NCBI RefSeq assembly: GCF_015461805.1
Contig: NZ_JACVZE010000002.1
Location: 62,001 to 126,000, forward strand
Direction of reading: 5' to 3'
Length of the DNA: 64,000 nucleotides
Origin: Pseudomonas pisciculturae
GTDB taxonomy: Bacteria > Pseudomonadota > Gammaproteobacteria > Pseudomonadales > Pseudomonadaceae
Positions 47,304 to 58,420 of this stretch are shown here, one piece after another. The position numbers and the translations under genes are program-made. How positions within the stretch are numbered: position 1 is the first letter of the stretch; each line of letters opens with the position of its first letter. A model generated the notes under the pieces. The model had not been told where the DNA came from, did no database searches, and was given only the letters and a program-made list of their open reading frames with translations.

Positions 47304-48161
47304 TCAGAGCACCACAGTTCTATTGGCGTTGAGAAACACCCGCCGCTCAATGTGATACCCCACCGCCCGAGCCAGTGTCAGCCCTTCAATATCCCGCCCC
47401 TTGGCAATCAAGTCCTCGGGATAGTGGCTGTGATCCACCACCTCCACGCCCTGGGCGATGATCGGGCCTTCATCCAGATCGTTGTTGATGTAATGCGCCG
47501 TAGCGCCCACCAGTTTCACGCCCTTGTTGTACGCCTGATGATAAGGCTTGGCGCCCTTGAACCCAGGCAACAACGAGTGGTGAATGTTGATGGCTTTTCC
47601 ATCAAGTTTGCGGCACAGCTCCGGCGACAACACTTGCATGTAGCGCGCAAGAATCACCAACTCCGCACCGGTGTCTTCCACCACTTGCCACACTTGACGC
47701 TCCTGGGACGGCTTGTCGTTGGGGTCGAGGGGGAAATGGTAGTAGGGAATCTGGTGCCAGTCGGCCAACGGCTTCAAATCAGGGTGGTTGGACACCACCG
47801 CGACCACGTCCATCGACAGCTGGCCGATACGCTGGCGGTACAGTAAATCGTTCAGACAGTGATCGGCCTTGGAGACCATGATCACCACTTTTGGCCGGTA
47901 GTTCGGCGCCGTCAGCTCGAAGATCATGCCAAAGGCTTCGCCGCGAGTGGCCAGGCCATCGCGGAAACCCTGCTCGTCAAAACCGTCGGGCTGGCGGAAT
48001 TCCACGCGGATAAAAAACCGCCCGGAGAGCCGGTCATCGAACGAGTGATGCTCAGTGACGTAGCAACCCTGTTCGAACAGGTAGCGGGTGACCGCGTCCA
48101 CCGTGCCGAGCACGCTGGGGCAGTCGGCGGTCAAAATCCATGTGTCAGGTGCGCGGCTCAT
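47304..48161 (-). CDS. purU: PurU, formyltetrahydrofolate deformylase
   Basis: 285-aa enzyme releasing formate from 10-formyl-THF. An N-terminal ACT domain (ILTADCPSVLGTVDAVTRYL) is followed by the formyltransferase-fold domain with INIHHSLLPGFKGAKPYHQA and GATAHYINNDLDEGPII, containing the catalytic Asn, His and Asp. In this locus it regenerates THF for sarcosine oxidase. It follows soxG by 10 bases. Confidence 0.95.
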   Translation of the reverse strand: MSRAPDTWILTADCPSVLGTVDAVTRYLFEQGCYVTEHHSFDDRLSGRFFIRVEFRQPDGFDEQGFRDGLATRGEAFGMIFELTAPNYRPKVVIMVSKADHCLNDLLYRQRIGQLSMDVVAVVSNHPDLKPLADWHQIPYYHFPLDPNDKPSQERQVWQVVEDTGAELVILARYMQVLSPELCRKLDGKAINIHHSLLPGFKGAKPYHQAYNKGVKLVGATAHYINNDLDEGPIIAQGVEVVDHSHYPEDLIAKGRDIEGLTLARAVGYHIERRVFLNANRTVVL

Positions 48162-48171
48162 AAGTGAATCC

Positions 48172-48804
48172 TCAGGCTTGGACGCTCAGGCCGAATTCGG
48201 CAGACGCATCCTGCAACCACAACCACCAGTAGTCCGAGAAGCTGCGACGAATCAGCAGCTCCCAGGTGTCTTCGGCGGTATGACGGATCACCAGTTGCGA
48301 CTTCGCAAACACGGTGCCCACGGCCTTGCCCACCGGGAAGTTGTCGGGGTGCACGTCGTAACTGGTGGACTTCATCAGCACGTCGCGCACGTTCGGGCCG
48401 CCCAGTTCAAGGATCTGCTGGCCGCCGCTGACGTTGACGATCTGGATATGCAACTCACCCAGGGCGGCACGCAGGTTTTGCTCGGCGGCAAATTCTTCAC
48501 CGCTTGGCACGATGAGCAACCACTCATCCGGGCCGAGCCATTGCAGGCTGGTTTCGCCTTTGATGATCACGCTCAAGGCGCCCGGCAGTTCGATGCCCAG
48601 GGCCTTGTGCACGCCGGCGGCGAACGCTGCATCGTGGCCGTCGCCACGAATGGTCAGGTGGCCCAGGAGTTTCTTTTCACGCACGGTCACGCCGGCGTTC
48701 TTGCGGCCCTTGCCGACCAGGCTGGCGAGGTCGGCATGGTGCAGCGACGACTCGGCCTTGGCGCCGGTGGTAGGGCGTTGTTGGTAAACATTGGCTGCTG
48801 TCAT
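48172..48804 (-). CDS. soxG: SoxG, sarcosine oxidase gamma subunit
   Basis: 210-aa subunit with HADLASLVGKGRKNAGVTVR, WLGPDEWLLIVPSGEEF and the C-terminal IRRSFSDYWWLWLQDASAEF typical of the family. It completes the heterotetrameric sarcosine oxidase. A 131-base gap with a REPIN separates it from soxA. Confidence 0.94.
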   Translation of the reverse strand: MTAANVYQQRPTTGAKAESSLHHADLASLVGKGRKNAGVTVREKKLLGHLTIRGDGHDAAFAAGVHKALGIELPGALSVIIKGETSLQWLGPDEWLLIVPSGEEFAAEQNLRAALGELHIQIVNVSGGQQILELGGPNVRDVLMKSTSYDVHPDNFPVGKAVGTVFAKSQLVIRHTAEDTWELLIRRSFSDYWWLWLQDASAEFGLSVQA

Positions 48805-48845
48805 AAAGCACCTGTTCTGAATTCGGTGGTGTCTGTTCTGGCCTC

Positions 48846-48918
48846 ATCGGGGGCAAGCCCCCTCCCACATTTTTGAATTGTGAATACATTCAAGTGTGGG
48901 AGCTGGCTTGCCTGCGAT
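48846..48918. repeat. Mixed REP pair between soxA and soxG
   Basis: Left arm is of the GGGGGCTTGCC type (ATCGGGGGCAAGCCCCCTCC), right arm of the GCTGGCTTGCC type (TGTGGGAGCTGGCTTGCCTG), around ATTTTTGAATTGTGAATAC. It interrupts the sox operon and may affect relative subunit expression. Confidence 0.88.
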
Positions 48919-48935
48919 GCAGGCGACTCGGTCCA

Positions 48936-51900
48936 TCAGATGTTCTGGCGATCGCCTTTCGGGTCAAAGAACACCGAAGACACAATCTCCGCCTCGATCA
49001 CGCTGCCATCGGCCTGCGGTGAGAACACCCGCTCGCCAATGCGCTTCAAGCCGCCCTTCACCACACCCATGGCAAACGAATAGCCCAGGGAGTTATGCGC
49101 ATAGCTTGAGGTGACGTGACCAACCATCTTCATCGGGATCGTCTGCTTCGGATCAAACACCAACTGCGCGCCTTCCGGCAGCCACACGTTCGGGTCAATC
49201 GGCTTCAAGCCCACCAACTGCTTACGCTCTTCACGCACGCAGTCTTCACGGTTCATGCCGCGCCAGCCGATCCACGAGAACGGTTTGGTGCGGCCAACGC
49301 ACCAGCCCATGTTCAGGTCGTCCGGGGTCATCGAGCCGTCGGTGTCTTGGCCGACGATGATGAAGCCCTTCTCGGCCCGCAGCACGTGCATGGTTTCGGT
49401 GCCGTACGGGGTCAGGTTGTACTTCTTGCCGGCGTCGACGATTTTTTCCAGCACGCCCATGGCGTAGTCAGCCTGCACGTTGACTTCGTACGACAGCTCA
49501 CCGGTAAACGAGATGCGGAACACACGGGCCGGTACGCCGCCCACCAAACCTTCTTTCCAGGTCATGAACGGGAAGCCGTCCTTGTCCAGGTCGATGTCGG
49601 TGACTTCTGCCAGCAGCTTGCGGCTGTTGGGGCCGGACAGGGTCATGGTCGCCCAGTGGTCAGTGACCGAGGTGAAGTACACCTTGAGGTCTGGCCATTC
49701 GGTCTGTTGGTAGATTTCCAGCCATTGCAGTACGCGAGCGGCGCCGCCAGTGGTGGTGGTCATCAGGAAGTGGTTGTCAGCGATGCAGGCGGTCACGCCG
49801 TCATCGAAGACCATGCCGTCTTCCTTGCACATCAGGCCGTAGCGCGCCTTGCCCACGTCGAGCTTGGTCCAGGCGTTGGAGTAGATGCGGTTGAGGAACT
49901 CACGCGCGTCCGGGCCCTGGATGTCGATCTTGCCGAGGGTGGAGGCGTCCAGCAGGCCGACGCTGTCGCGCACGGCCAGGCATTCGCGTTTCACGGCGGC
50001 GTGCAGGTCTTCACCGTTGCGCGGGAAGTACCACGGGCGTTTCCACTGGCCGACATCTTCAAACTCGGCGCCGTTCTTGACGTGCCAGGCTTGCAGGGCG
50101 GTGTAGCGTACCGGCTCGAAGATGTGCCCAACATGACGGCCCGCAATCGCGCCGAAGGTCACCGGCGTGTAGTTGGGGCGGAACATGGTGGTGCCCATCT
50201 GCGGGATGGTCACGTTCAGGGAGCGGGCGGCAATGGCCAGGCCGTTGACGTTACCCAGTTTGCCCTGGTCGGTGCCGAAGCCCAGCGCGGTGTAGCGTTT
50301 GACGTGTTCGACCGACTCAAACCCTTCGCGGGTTGCCAGCTCGATGGCGGCAGCAGTAACGTCGTTTTGCAGGTCGACAAATTGCTTTGGCGCCCGTGCG
50401 GTTGGTTTGTCGTGCGGCACTTGGTAGATCGCCAGGGTCGGCTCTTCCAGGCGGCTCAGGGCTTTGGGCAACGTGCCTTCCACCGGGGCAAAGCCGGCTT
50501 CGCTGGCCGCGCGTACGCCGCCTTCAAAACCGTCGGCCAGGGAATCGCCGAGGCCGTAGACGCCGTTGATACCACCGACGCACACGCGTTTTTGCGGTGC
50601 TTCGCCCGGTACAAAACCGAGGATGTCTTCACGCCACGTCGGCTTGCCGCCCAAGTGCGAGGCCAAGTGAACCACGGGGCTGTAGCCGCCGGAGCTGGCC
50701 ACCAGGTCGCAATCCAGCCATTCGCCGGGGCTGCTGACTTTATGTGCTTTGACATCAATCGCGGCGATACGCGCAGCGGTCACACGCTTGGTGCCACGGG
50801 CTTCAACCACGGCGCTGCCGGTGAGGATGCGAATGCCTTTGGCGCGGGCTTCTTCCACCAGCGCGCCGCGTGGGTTGTGGCGTACATCGGCCACGGCAAC
50901 CACTTGCAGGCCCGCATCCAACCAGTCCAGCGCAACGCGGTAGGCGTGGTCGTTGTTGGTGGACAACACCAGTTTTTTACCCGGTGCCACGCCGTAGCGG
51001 CGCACGTAGGTCGAAACCGCACCCGCCAGCATGTTGCCCGGCACATCGTTGTTGCCATACACCAGCGGGCGCTCGCACGCGCCGGTGGCCAAGACAACAC
51101 GCTTGGCGCGCACACGGTGGATACGCTGACGCACCACACCAATCGGCGCACGGTCACCGAGGTGGTCGGTGAGACGCTCGTGAATGGTCAGGAAGTTGTG
51201 GTCGTGGTAGCCGTTGACGGTGGCGCGGGGCAGCAGCACCACGTCCGGCAGGGCCTTGAGTTCAGCGATAACGCTGGCGACCCATTCAGCGGCAGGCTTG
51301 CCGTCGAGGCTTTCACGGGAATCGAGCAAGGAGCCACCGAACTCTTCCTGCTCGTCAGCGATGATCACGCGGGCACCGCTGCGTGCAGCAGCCAATGCAG
51401 CGGCCAGGCCAGCAGGGCCGGCGCCAACCACCAGCACGTCGCAGTGACGGTTGAAGTTGTCGTAGGTGTCCGGGTCGTTCTCGGTCGGCGAGCGGCCAAG
51501 ACCGGCGGCCTTACGAATGTACTTCTCGTAGGTCATCCAGAACGATTGCGGGTACATAAAGGTTTTGTAGTAGAAACCCGGCGGCATCAGCTTGCCGCCG
51601 ACCTTGCCAAGAATACCCATCACGTCGGTGTTGACGTTCGGCCAGCCGTTGGTGCTGGTGGCGACCAGGCCTTGGTACAGCGCCTGTTGGGTGGCGCGCA
51701 CGTTGGGGATCTGGGTGGCTTCGGTGGCACCGATCTGCAACACAGCGTTCGGCTCTTCGGCACCGGCGGCAAAGATGCCGCGAGGGCGGGAATACTTGAA
51801 GCTGCGGCCGATGATGTCGACGCCGTTGGCCAGCAGGGCTGCTGCCAATGTGTCGCCTTCAAAGCCTTTGTAAGTCTGGCCGTTGAAAGTAAACGTCAGC

Positions 51901-51953
51901 ACTTTATTACGGTCGATCCGGCCACCGTTGGACAGGCGATTGGTCTGGCTCAT
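48936..51953 (-). CDS. soxA: SoxA, sarcosine oxidase alpha subunit
   Basis: 1005-aa subunit with an N-terminal 2Fe-2S-type ferredoxin-like domain (TFTFNGQTYKGFEGDTLAAA), an NAD-binding domain (VVGAGPAGLAAALAAARSGA) and a C-terminal GcvT-like folate domain (GPDAREFLNRIYSN, GELSYEVNVQADYAMG). It joins NAD, FAD and folate sites of the enzyme. The start overlaps soxD by 4 bases. Confidence 0.96.
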   Translation of the reverse strand: MSQTNRLSNGGRIDRNKVLTFTFNGQTYKGFEGDTLAAALLANGVDIIGRSFKYSRPRGIFAAGAEEPNAVLQIGATEATQIPNVRATQQALYQGLVATSTNGWPNVNTDVMGILGKVGGKLMPPGFYYKTFMYPQSFWMTYEKYIRKAAGLGRSPTENDPDTYDNFNRHCDVLVVGAGPAGLAAALAAARSGARVIIADEQEEFGGSLLDSRESLDGKPAAEWVASVIAELKALPDVVLLPRATVNGYHDHNFLTIHERLTDHLGDRAPIGVVRQRIHRVRAKRVVLATGACERPLVYGNNDVPGNMLAGAVSTYVRRYGVAPGKKLVLSTNNDHAYRVALDWLDAGLQVVAVADVRHNPRGALVEEARAKGIRILTGSAVVEARGTKRVTAARIAAIDVKAHKVSSPGEWLDCDLVASSGGYSPVVHLASHLGGKPTWREDILGFVPGEAPQKRVCVGGINGVYGLGDSLADGFEGGVRAASEAGFAPVEGTLPKALSRLEEPTLAIYQVPHDKPTARAPKQFVDLQNDVTAAAIELATREGFESVEHVKRYTALGFGTDQGKLGNVNGLAIAARSLNVTIPQMGTTMFRPNYTPVTFGAIAGRHVGHIFEPVRYTALQAWHVKNGAEFEDVGQWKRPWYFPRNGEDLHAAVKRECLAVRDSVGLLDASTLGKIDIQGPDAREFLNRIYSNAWTKLDVGKARYGLMCKEDGMVFDDGVTACIADNHFLMTTTTGGAARVLQWLEIYQQTEWPDLKVYFTSVTDHWATMTLSGPNSRKLLAEVTDIDLDKDGFPFMTWKEGLVGGVPARVFRISFTGELSYEVNVQADYAMGVLEKIVDAGKKYNLTPYGTETMHVLRAEKGFIIVGQDTDGSMTPDDLNMGWCVGRTKPFSWIGWRGMNREDCVREERKQLVGLKPIDPNVWLPEGAQLVFDPKQTIPMKMVGHVTSSYAHNSLGYSFAMGVVKGGLKRIGERVFSPQADGSVIEAEIVSSVFFDPKGDRQNI

Positions 51954-52252
51954 ACCTTCTCTCCAGCAGCCTTGGCGGTGAATTGCGGCTTCTCACCGAT
52001 CTTGTAGGTTTCAAGAATTTCGTAGGTCACGGTGTCACGCGTCGCGTTGAAATACTGGCGGCAACCGGCGGCGTGAATCCACAGCTCGTGGTGCAGGCCG
52101 CGAGGGTTATCGCGGAAGAACATGTAGTCGCCCCACTGCTCATCGGTGCAGGCATTCGGGTCCAGCGGGCGCGGGATGTGCGCTTGGCCGGATGCGTGGA
52201 ATTCCTCTTCGGAGCGCAGTTCGCCACAGTGAGGACAGAAGATATGCAACAT
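51950..52252 (-). CDS. soxD: SoxD, sarcosine oxidase delta subunit
   Basis: 100-aa subunit with an N-terminal zinc ribbon (MLHIFCPHCGELRSEEEFHA) and conserved HELWIHAAGCRQYFNATRDT. It holds the zinc of the complex. It lies 15 bases after soxB and overlaps soxA by 4 bases. Confidence 0.96.
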   Translation of the reverse strand: MLHIFCPHCGELRSEEEFHASGQAHIPRPLDPNACTDEQWGDYMFFRDNPRGLHHELWIHAAGCRQYFNATRDTVTYEILETYKIGEKPQFTAKAAGEKV

Positions 52253-52267
52253 AGGAAATTTCTCCTG

Positions 52268-53518
52268 TTAGTGGGCGACGGCCGCAGCGCCGTGTTCGTC
52301 GATCAACGCACCGTTGTGGAAACGGTCGATGGAGAAAGGGGCCGCCAACGGGTGCATTTCACCCTTGGCCAGGCTTGCCGCAAACACGTTGCCTGAGCCC
52401 GGCGTGGCCTTGAAGCCACCGGTGCCCCAGCCGCAGTTAAAGAACATGTTCGGTACTGGGGTCTTGGAGATGATCGGGCACGCATCCGGCGTGGTGTCGA
52501 CGATGCCGCCCCACTGACGGTTCATGCGCACGCGCGACAGCACCGGGAACATCTCGACGATGGCCTGGATGGTGTGCTCGATCACCGGGTACGAACCACG
52601 CTGGCCGTAGCCGTTGTAGCCGTCGATACCGGCGCCGATCACCAGGTCGCCCTTGTCGGACTGGCTGATGTAACCGTGCACGGCGTTGGACATGATCACG
52701 CTATCGATAATCGGCTTGATCGGCTCCGACACCAACGCTTGCAGCGGGTGGGATTCAATCGGCAGACGAAAACCGGCCAGCGAGGCCATGTGCCCGGAGT
52801 TACCGGCGGTGACTACACCGACGCGCTTGGCGCCGATAAAGCCCTTGTTGGTTTCCACACCGATGCACACGCCGTTTTCCTTGCGAAAACCGATCACTTC
52901 GGTCTGCTGGATCAGGTCCACGCCCAATGCGTCAGCGGCGCGAGCAAAGCCCCACGCCACGGCATCGTGACGGGCCACGCCGCCGCGACGTTGCACGGTG
53001 GCGCCGAGTACTGGATAGCGGGTGTTCTTGGAGCAATCGAGGTACGGGATCTCGTCGGCCACTTGCTTGGCGTTGAGCAGCTCGCCGTCCACGCCGTTGA
53101 GGCGGTTGGCGCTGACGCGGCGCTCGGAATCACGGATGTCTTGCAGGGTGTGGCACAGGTTGTACACACCGCGCTGGGAGAACATCACGTTGTAGTTCAG
53201 GTCTTGAGACAGGCCTTCCCACAGTTTCATCGCGTGTTCATACAGGTGCGCCGACTCGTCCCACAGGTAGTTGGAACGCACGATGGTGGTGTTGCGCGCG
53301 GTGTTCCCGCCGCCCAACCAGCCTTTCTCGACCACGGCCACGTTGGTGATGCCGTGCTCTTTGGCCAGGTAGTAGGCGGTCGCCAGACCATGCCCGCCGC
53401 CGCCGACGATGACCACGTCGTAGACCTTTTTAGGGGTCGGCGTGCGCCACATCTTCTGCCAGTTTTCGTGATGGCTGAGGGAGTGCTTGAAGAGGCCGAA
53501 GCCTGAGTAGCGTTGCAT
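52268..53518 (-). CDS. soxB: SoxB, sarcosine oxidase beta subunit
   Basis: 416-aa FAD/FMN amine oxidase subunit, with [20 protein letters not shown] as dinucleotide motif, [20 protein letters not shown] and [14 protein letters not shown] near the C-terminus. It oxidises sarcosine to glycine. ATG 53518 is chosen with GGAG 8 bases upstream; the frame extends to 53680 but that overlaps glyA. It follows glyA by 22 bases. Confidence 0.95.
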   Translation of the reverse strand: MQRYSGFGLFKHSLSHHENWQKMWRTPTPKKVYDVVIVGGGGHGLATAYYLAKEHGITNVAVVEKGWLGGGNTARNTTIVRSNYLWDESAHLYEHAMKLWEGLSQDLNYNVMFSQRGVYNLCHTLQDIRDSERRVSANRLNGVDGELLNAKQVADEIPYLDCSKNTRYPVLGATVQRRGGVARHDAVAWGFARAADALGVDLIQQTEVIGFRKENGVCIGVETNKGFIGAKRVGVVTAGNSGHMASLAGFRLPIESHPLQALVSEPIKPIIDSVIMSNAVHGYISQSDKGDLVIGAGIDGYNGYGQRGSYPVIEHTIQAIVEMFPVLSRVRMNRQWGGIVDTTPDACPIISKTPVPNMFFNCGWGTGGFKATPGSGNVFAASLAKGEMHPLAAPFSIDRFHNGALIDEHGAAAVAH

Positions 53519-53540
53519 AGTCATTACTCCAAAACCGCGC

Positions 53541-54794
<1,254 letters not shown>

Positions 54795-54950
54795 CGCGTC
54801 TCTCCCAGCCTTTCGTATTGTTGAGGCCCGTGTGGGGCCCTTTGATGCGATGGTAGGGCTGGCGCCTGTAGATCAAATGCCTACGGGCGCCACGCAAAGG
54901 TGCGTTTACGACATTGCTGAAACAACACCGGATAAATGTGGAAGGACTTC

Positions 54951-55037
54951 TGTGGGAGCTGGCTTGCCTGCGATGGCATCCCCTGGGTGAAACTGACACA
55001 CCGAGGTGCCAGCATCGCAGGCAAGCCAGCTCCCACA
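54951..55037. repeat. REPIN, GCTGGCTTGCCTGC type
   Basis: Arms TGTGGGAGCTGGCTTGCCTG and complement around GGCATCCCCTGGGTGAAACT. It fills the gap between glyA and the TraX gene, together with an open stretch (54795-54950) that should hold the glyA promoter. Confidence 0.9.
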
Positions 55038-55041
55038 AGGG

Positions 55042-55764
55042 TTAGGCGATGGTCTGGCGGACGAGTAGCAGCAGCAGGAAGTGCAGCGGATAAAGGGTAT
55101 AAGCCCAGCGCCGCATGGCCGGTGGCGAGGCATTTTTGGCATGTCGCAATAAGACCAGCCCCGCCAATGGCGCGATCAGGCATGCGGCCAATCCCGACAG
55201 CGCCACCAGCGACCCACTGTTGAGCAGCACTTGCCATTGGTTGGCCGCCACACACACCAACCCCGGCAGCACGCTGAAATACCAGGGCCGCCGAAACACC
55301 AAAAGCATCGCCAACGGCAGCAACACACCAAAAACTCCGAACATCAGTTGATTGGAAAACACTGCGCCGATCGTGACGGCAACCATCGCCAATCCCCGAT
55401 CAAAAAGCGCCTTCTGCTGCCATCCCCGCGCAACCAGCAGCCCCAGCGCCAATGTCGGCAACACATTCAACGTATCGGCATCTTCGATAAACAGGCGATA
55501 CGGCACTTCGCTGATCACACTGAACAGCAGCAGCCAGCCCAGGTAGCGCCAACTGACCTGCGCGCTTTTCATCCGATGCAGATTGGCCGCAATCGCCAGG
55601 CAAAACCACGGGAACGCCAGGCGCCCCGGCACATAGAGGCCATCCAGACTCAAACCGACATAGCGCAGGTGATCAAGCACCATGCACAGCAGCGCCAGCC
55701 ACTTGAGCAGGTCCAGGGCGCCATCTCGGACGCGTCCGACAGGCAAGGTGTGAGTCCCGTGCAT
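55042..55764 (-). CDS. TraX-family membrane protein
   Basis: 240-aa protein with about seven hydrophobic segments; ALDLLKWLALLCMVLDHLRY and YTLYPLHFLLLLLVRQTI are conserved in TraX/acyltransferase-3-like proteins. TraX acetylates F-pilin in conjugative plasmids, but chromosomal copies such as this one are not linked to conjugation genes and the real substrate is unknown. It sits between the sox and threonine aldolase genes, as I recall for P. aeruginosa. Confidence 0.82.
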   Translation of the reverse strand: MHGTHTLPVGRVRDGALDLLKWLALLCMVLDHLRYVGLSLDGLYVPGRLAFPWFCLAIAANLHRMKSAQVSWRYLGWLLLFSVISEVPYRLFIEDADTLNVLPTLALGLLVARGWQQKALFDRGLAMVAVTIGAVFSNQLMFGVFGVLLPLAMLLVFRRPWYFSVLPGLVCVAANQWQVLLNSGSLVALSGLAACLIAPLAGLVLLRHAKNASPPAMRRWAYTLYPLHFLLLLLVRQTIA

Positions 55765-55854
55765 AATTCCTCAACGACTTTGCATTTACAGTACGTGCGC
55801 AGCGCCAACAATCTTGGTTACAGTGCGCACCAACATCGACCACAGGAACGGGCC

Positions 55855-56895
55855 ATGACCGACAAGAGCCAACAATTCGCCAGTGACAACTATTCCGGCA
55901 TCTGCCCGGAAGCCTGGGCCGCCATGGAGCAAGCCAACCAAGGCCATCAACGGGCCTACGGCGATGATGAATGGACCCACCGCGCCGCCGACGGTTTCCG
56001 CAATCTGTTCGAAACCGACTGCGAAGTGTTCTTCGCCTTCAACGGCACCGCCGCCAACTCCCTGGCGCTGTCCTCGTTGTGCCAGAGCTACCATAGCGTG
56101 ATTTGCTCGGAAACCGCCCACGTCGAAACCGACGAATGCGGCGCGCCGGAGTTTTTCTCCAACGGCTCCAAGCTGCTCGTCGCCCGCACTGAAAATGGCA
56201 AGCTGACCCCGGAGTCGATCCGCGAGATCGCCCTCAAGCGCCAGGACATCCATTACCCCAAGCCCCGCGTCGTCACCCTGACCCAGGCCACTGAAGTCGG
56301 CAGCGTGTACACCCCGGAAGAAATCCGCGCCATCAGCGCCACCTGCAAAGAGCTGGGCCTGAACCTGCACATGGACGGCGCGCGCTTCTCCAACGCCTGC
56401 GCGTTCCTCGGCTGCTCGCCGGCCGACCTGACCTGGAAAGCCGGTGTGGACGTGCTGTGCTTTGGCGGCACCAAAAACGGCATGGCGGTGGGTGAAGCGA
56501 TCCTGTTCTTCAACCACAAACTGGCCGAAGACTTCGACTACCGCTGCAAGCAGGCCGGTCAGTTGGCGTCGAAAATGCGCTTTTTGTCGGCCCCGTGGGT
56601 GGGCCTGCTGGAAAACGATGCGTGGCTCAAACACGCGCGCCATGCCAACCACTGCGCACAGCTGCTGAGCAGCCTGGTGGCGGATATTCCGGGCGTTGAG
56701 TTGATGTTCCCGGTGCAGGCCAACGGCGTGTTCCTGCAACTGTCAGAACCGGCGATTGCGGCGCTGACGGCCAAGGGCTGGCGGTTCTACACCTTTATCG
56801 GTAAAGGCGGCGCGCGGTTTATGTGTGCGTGGGATACCGAGGAAGAGCGTGTGCGCGAACTGGCGGCGGACATCCGCGAAGTCATGGGCGCCTGA
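55855..56895 (+). CDS. ltaE: Low-specificity L-threonine aldolase
   Basis: 346-aa PLP enzyme splitting threonine to glycine and acetaldehyde. FASDNYSGICPEAWAAMEQA, YGDDEWTHRAADGFRNLF, HMDGARFSNACAFLG and the PLP lysine CFGGTKNGMA are family features. ATG 55855 follows AGGAACGGGCC. It links the glycine pool made by sarcosine oxidation to threonine. In Pseudomonas often named ltaA. Confidence 0.9.
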   Translation: MTDKSQQFASDNYSGICPEAWAAMEQANQGHQRAYGDDEWTHRAADGFRNLFETDCEVFFAFNGTAANSLALSSLCQSYHSVICSETAHVETDECGAPEFFSNGSKLLVARTENGKLTPESIREIALKRQDIHYPKPRVVTLTQATEVGSVYTPEEIRAISATCKELGLNLHMDGARFSNACAFLGCSPADLTWKAGVDVLCFGGTKNGMAVGEAILFFNHKLAEDFDYRCKQAGQLASKMRFLSAPWVGLLENDAWLKHARHANHCAQLLSSLVADIPGVELMFPVQANGVFLQLSEPAIAALTAKGWRFYTFIGKGGARFMCAWDTEEERVRELAADIREVMGA

Positions 56896-56934
56896 CAATT
56901 ACTCACTGATGTACACAGAAAACATGTGGGAGGG

Positions 56935-57013
56935 GGCTTGCCCCCGATTGCAAAGTGTCAGTCGATATCTATGTGACTGACCCACCGCTATCGGGGGCAA
57001 GCCCCCTCCCACA
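56935..57013. repeat. REPIN, GGGGGCTTGCCCCC type
   Basis: TGTGGGAGGGGGCTTGC... and its complement, spacer with GTGTCAGTCGATATC and GACTGACCC. It lies between ltaE and gbcB, in the convergent gap. Confidence 0.9.
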
Positions 57014-57037
57014 TTTGAATTGTGCATGTCTGGAAAA

Positions 57038-58138
57038 TCAGAACTCTATGCGCACATCACCCTTCGGCACACTGCAGCACGACAGGATGTAACCCTCGGC
57101 TTCATCTTCCTCGGTGATCCCGCCGTTGTGCTCCATCTCGACCTCCCCGCCCAGCTTCATCACCTTGCAGGTGCCACAGATCCCCATGCCGCAGGCTTTG
57201 GGGATCATCAAGCCCAGCTTGGCGGCCGCCGCGTGCACGGTTTCGCCCGGCGCCACACGAATGCTTTTGCCGGAAGCAATGAACTCCACCTGGTGCAGGT
57301 CCGCCAGGTCGACTTCCGGCGCATCCGCTGCTTGTTCGGCTTGCTCTACCGCATCGGCACGGGCTTCCGGTGGCGTGGCGCCGAAGGACTCTTCGTGATA
57401 ACGCGTCATGTCGAACCCTGCCACTTCCAGCAGGCGCTTCACCGCGTTCATGTACGGCGTCGGGCCGCAGCAGAACACTTCGCGCTCCAGGAAGTCGGGC
57501 ACCATCAGTTCGAGCATCTTGTGGTTCAGGTAGCCGCGATAACCGGCCCAAGGCTCGCCCAAGCCGTGTTTCTCGCAGATCAGGTGCAGGCTGAAGTTGT
57601 CGATCCGCGACGCCATGTGCTCCAGCTCGCGGTGATAGATGATGTCTTTGGGCGAGCGGGCGCTGTGGATAAACGTCATGTCGACGTTGGCGTTGGTGTC
57701 ATAGAACCAGCGCGCCATGGACATGACCGGCGTGATGCCGACGCCGCCGCTGAGATAGAGCACTTTCGGGCTTGGGAAGTCGATGGCGTTAAACAGCCCC
57801 ACCGGCCCGTGCACTGCCAACTCTTGCCCTTCATGAAGGGTATCGTGCAGCCAGTTGGACACCTTGCCGCCCGGCACGCGCTTGATCGTCACCGAAAAAC
57901 TGTAAGGCACCGACGGCGAGCTGGAAATGGTGTACGAACGCATGATCGGCTGGCCTTCGATCTCCAGCTCCAGGGTGACGAACTGCCCCGGTTTGAAAAA
58001 GAACAAAATCGGCTGGTCGGCCATAAAGCAGAAGGTGCGCACATCCCAGGTTTCCTGGATGACTTTGACGCAACGGACGATGTGCCGACCATTGGCCCAG
58101 GTCTGGGTGGTTACCGGGTTCAGGAAGCTGTTGGACAT
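57038..58138 (-). CDS. gbcB: GbcB, glycine betaine demethylase reductase
   Basis: 366-aa reductase: FAD/NAD(P)H ferredoxin-reductase domain (IMRSYTISSSPS, LSGGVGITPVMSMARWFYDT, VFCCGPTPYMNAVKRLLE) and C-terminal plant-type 2Fe-2S domain (KACGMGICGTCKVMKLGG, YILSCCS). It passes electrons to GbcA. ATG 58138 with TGGAGA upstream. Divergent from gbcA with a 282-base shared control region. Confidence 0.93.
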   Translation of the reverse strand: MSNSFLNPVTTQTWANGRHIVRCVKVIQETWDVRTFCFMADQPILFFFKPGQFVTLELEIEGQPIMRSYTISSSPSVPYSFSVTIKRVPGGKVSNWLHDTLHEGQELAVHGPVGLFNAIDFPSPKVLYLSGGVGITPVMSMARWFYDTNANVDMTFIHSARSPKDIIYHRELEHMASRIDNFSLHLICEKHGLGEPWAGYRGYLNHKMLELMVPDFLEREVFCCGPTPYMNAVKRLLEVAGFDMTRYHEESFGATPPEARADAVEQAEQAADAPEVDLADLHQVEFIASGKSIRVAPGETVHAAAAKLGLMIPKACGMGICGTCKVMKLGGEVEMEHNGGITEEDEAEGYILSCCSVPKGDVRIEF

Positions 58139-58420
58139 GCTGATTCTCCACTGCCGATGTTCGGCTTTATGGTGGCGATTCTGCGTAACGCCGCAATCGC
58201 CCATTTACCTATCTGCGACATTCACATACTTATCGCGACCAGCCCCCAACGACCTAGGGTTGCGCGTCGGGAACAGATTGGGCCATGTCGCCCATGGATA
58301 AGGTTCGACGCATCGGCGGCCCCACACTCGCAGCCAACAACGACGCTTTCTTTACGCCTTGCTGCAAACCTGATTAGCCACTTATCTGGGCCACACAGAA
58401 TGGCCACGAGGACACACACG

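Noticed and set aside
49116..52007. 963-codon open frame on the plus strand opposite soxA
   Set aside because: It mirrors soxA codon structure and has no recognisable protein features.
55042..55764. TraX as evidence of a conjugative element
   Set aside because: No relaxase, type IV secretion or attachment sites are near, and the gene is a usual neighbour of the sox cluster in pseudomonads.
57020..58420. Long upstream extension of the gbcA reading frame
   Set aside because: It overlaps gbcB on the other strand and the control region; homologues start at MDVTATLSLG.
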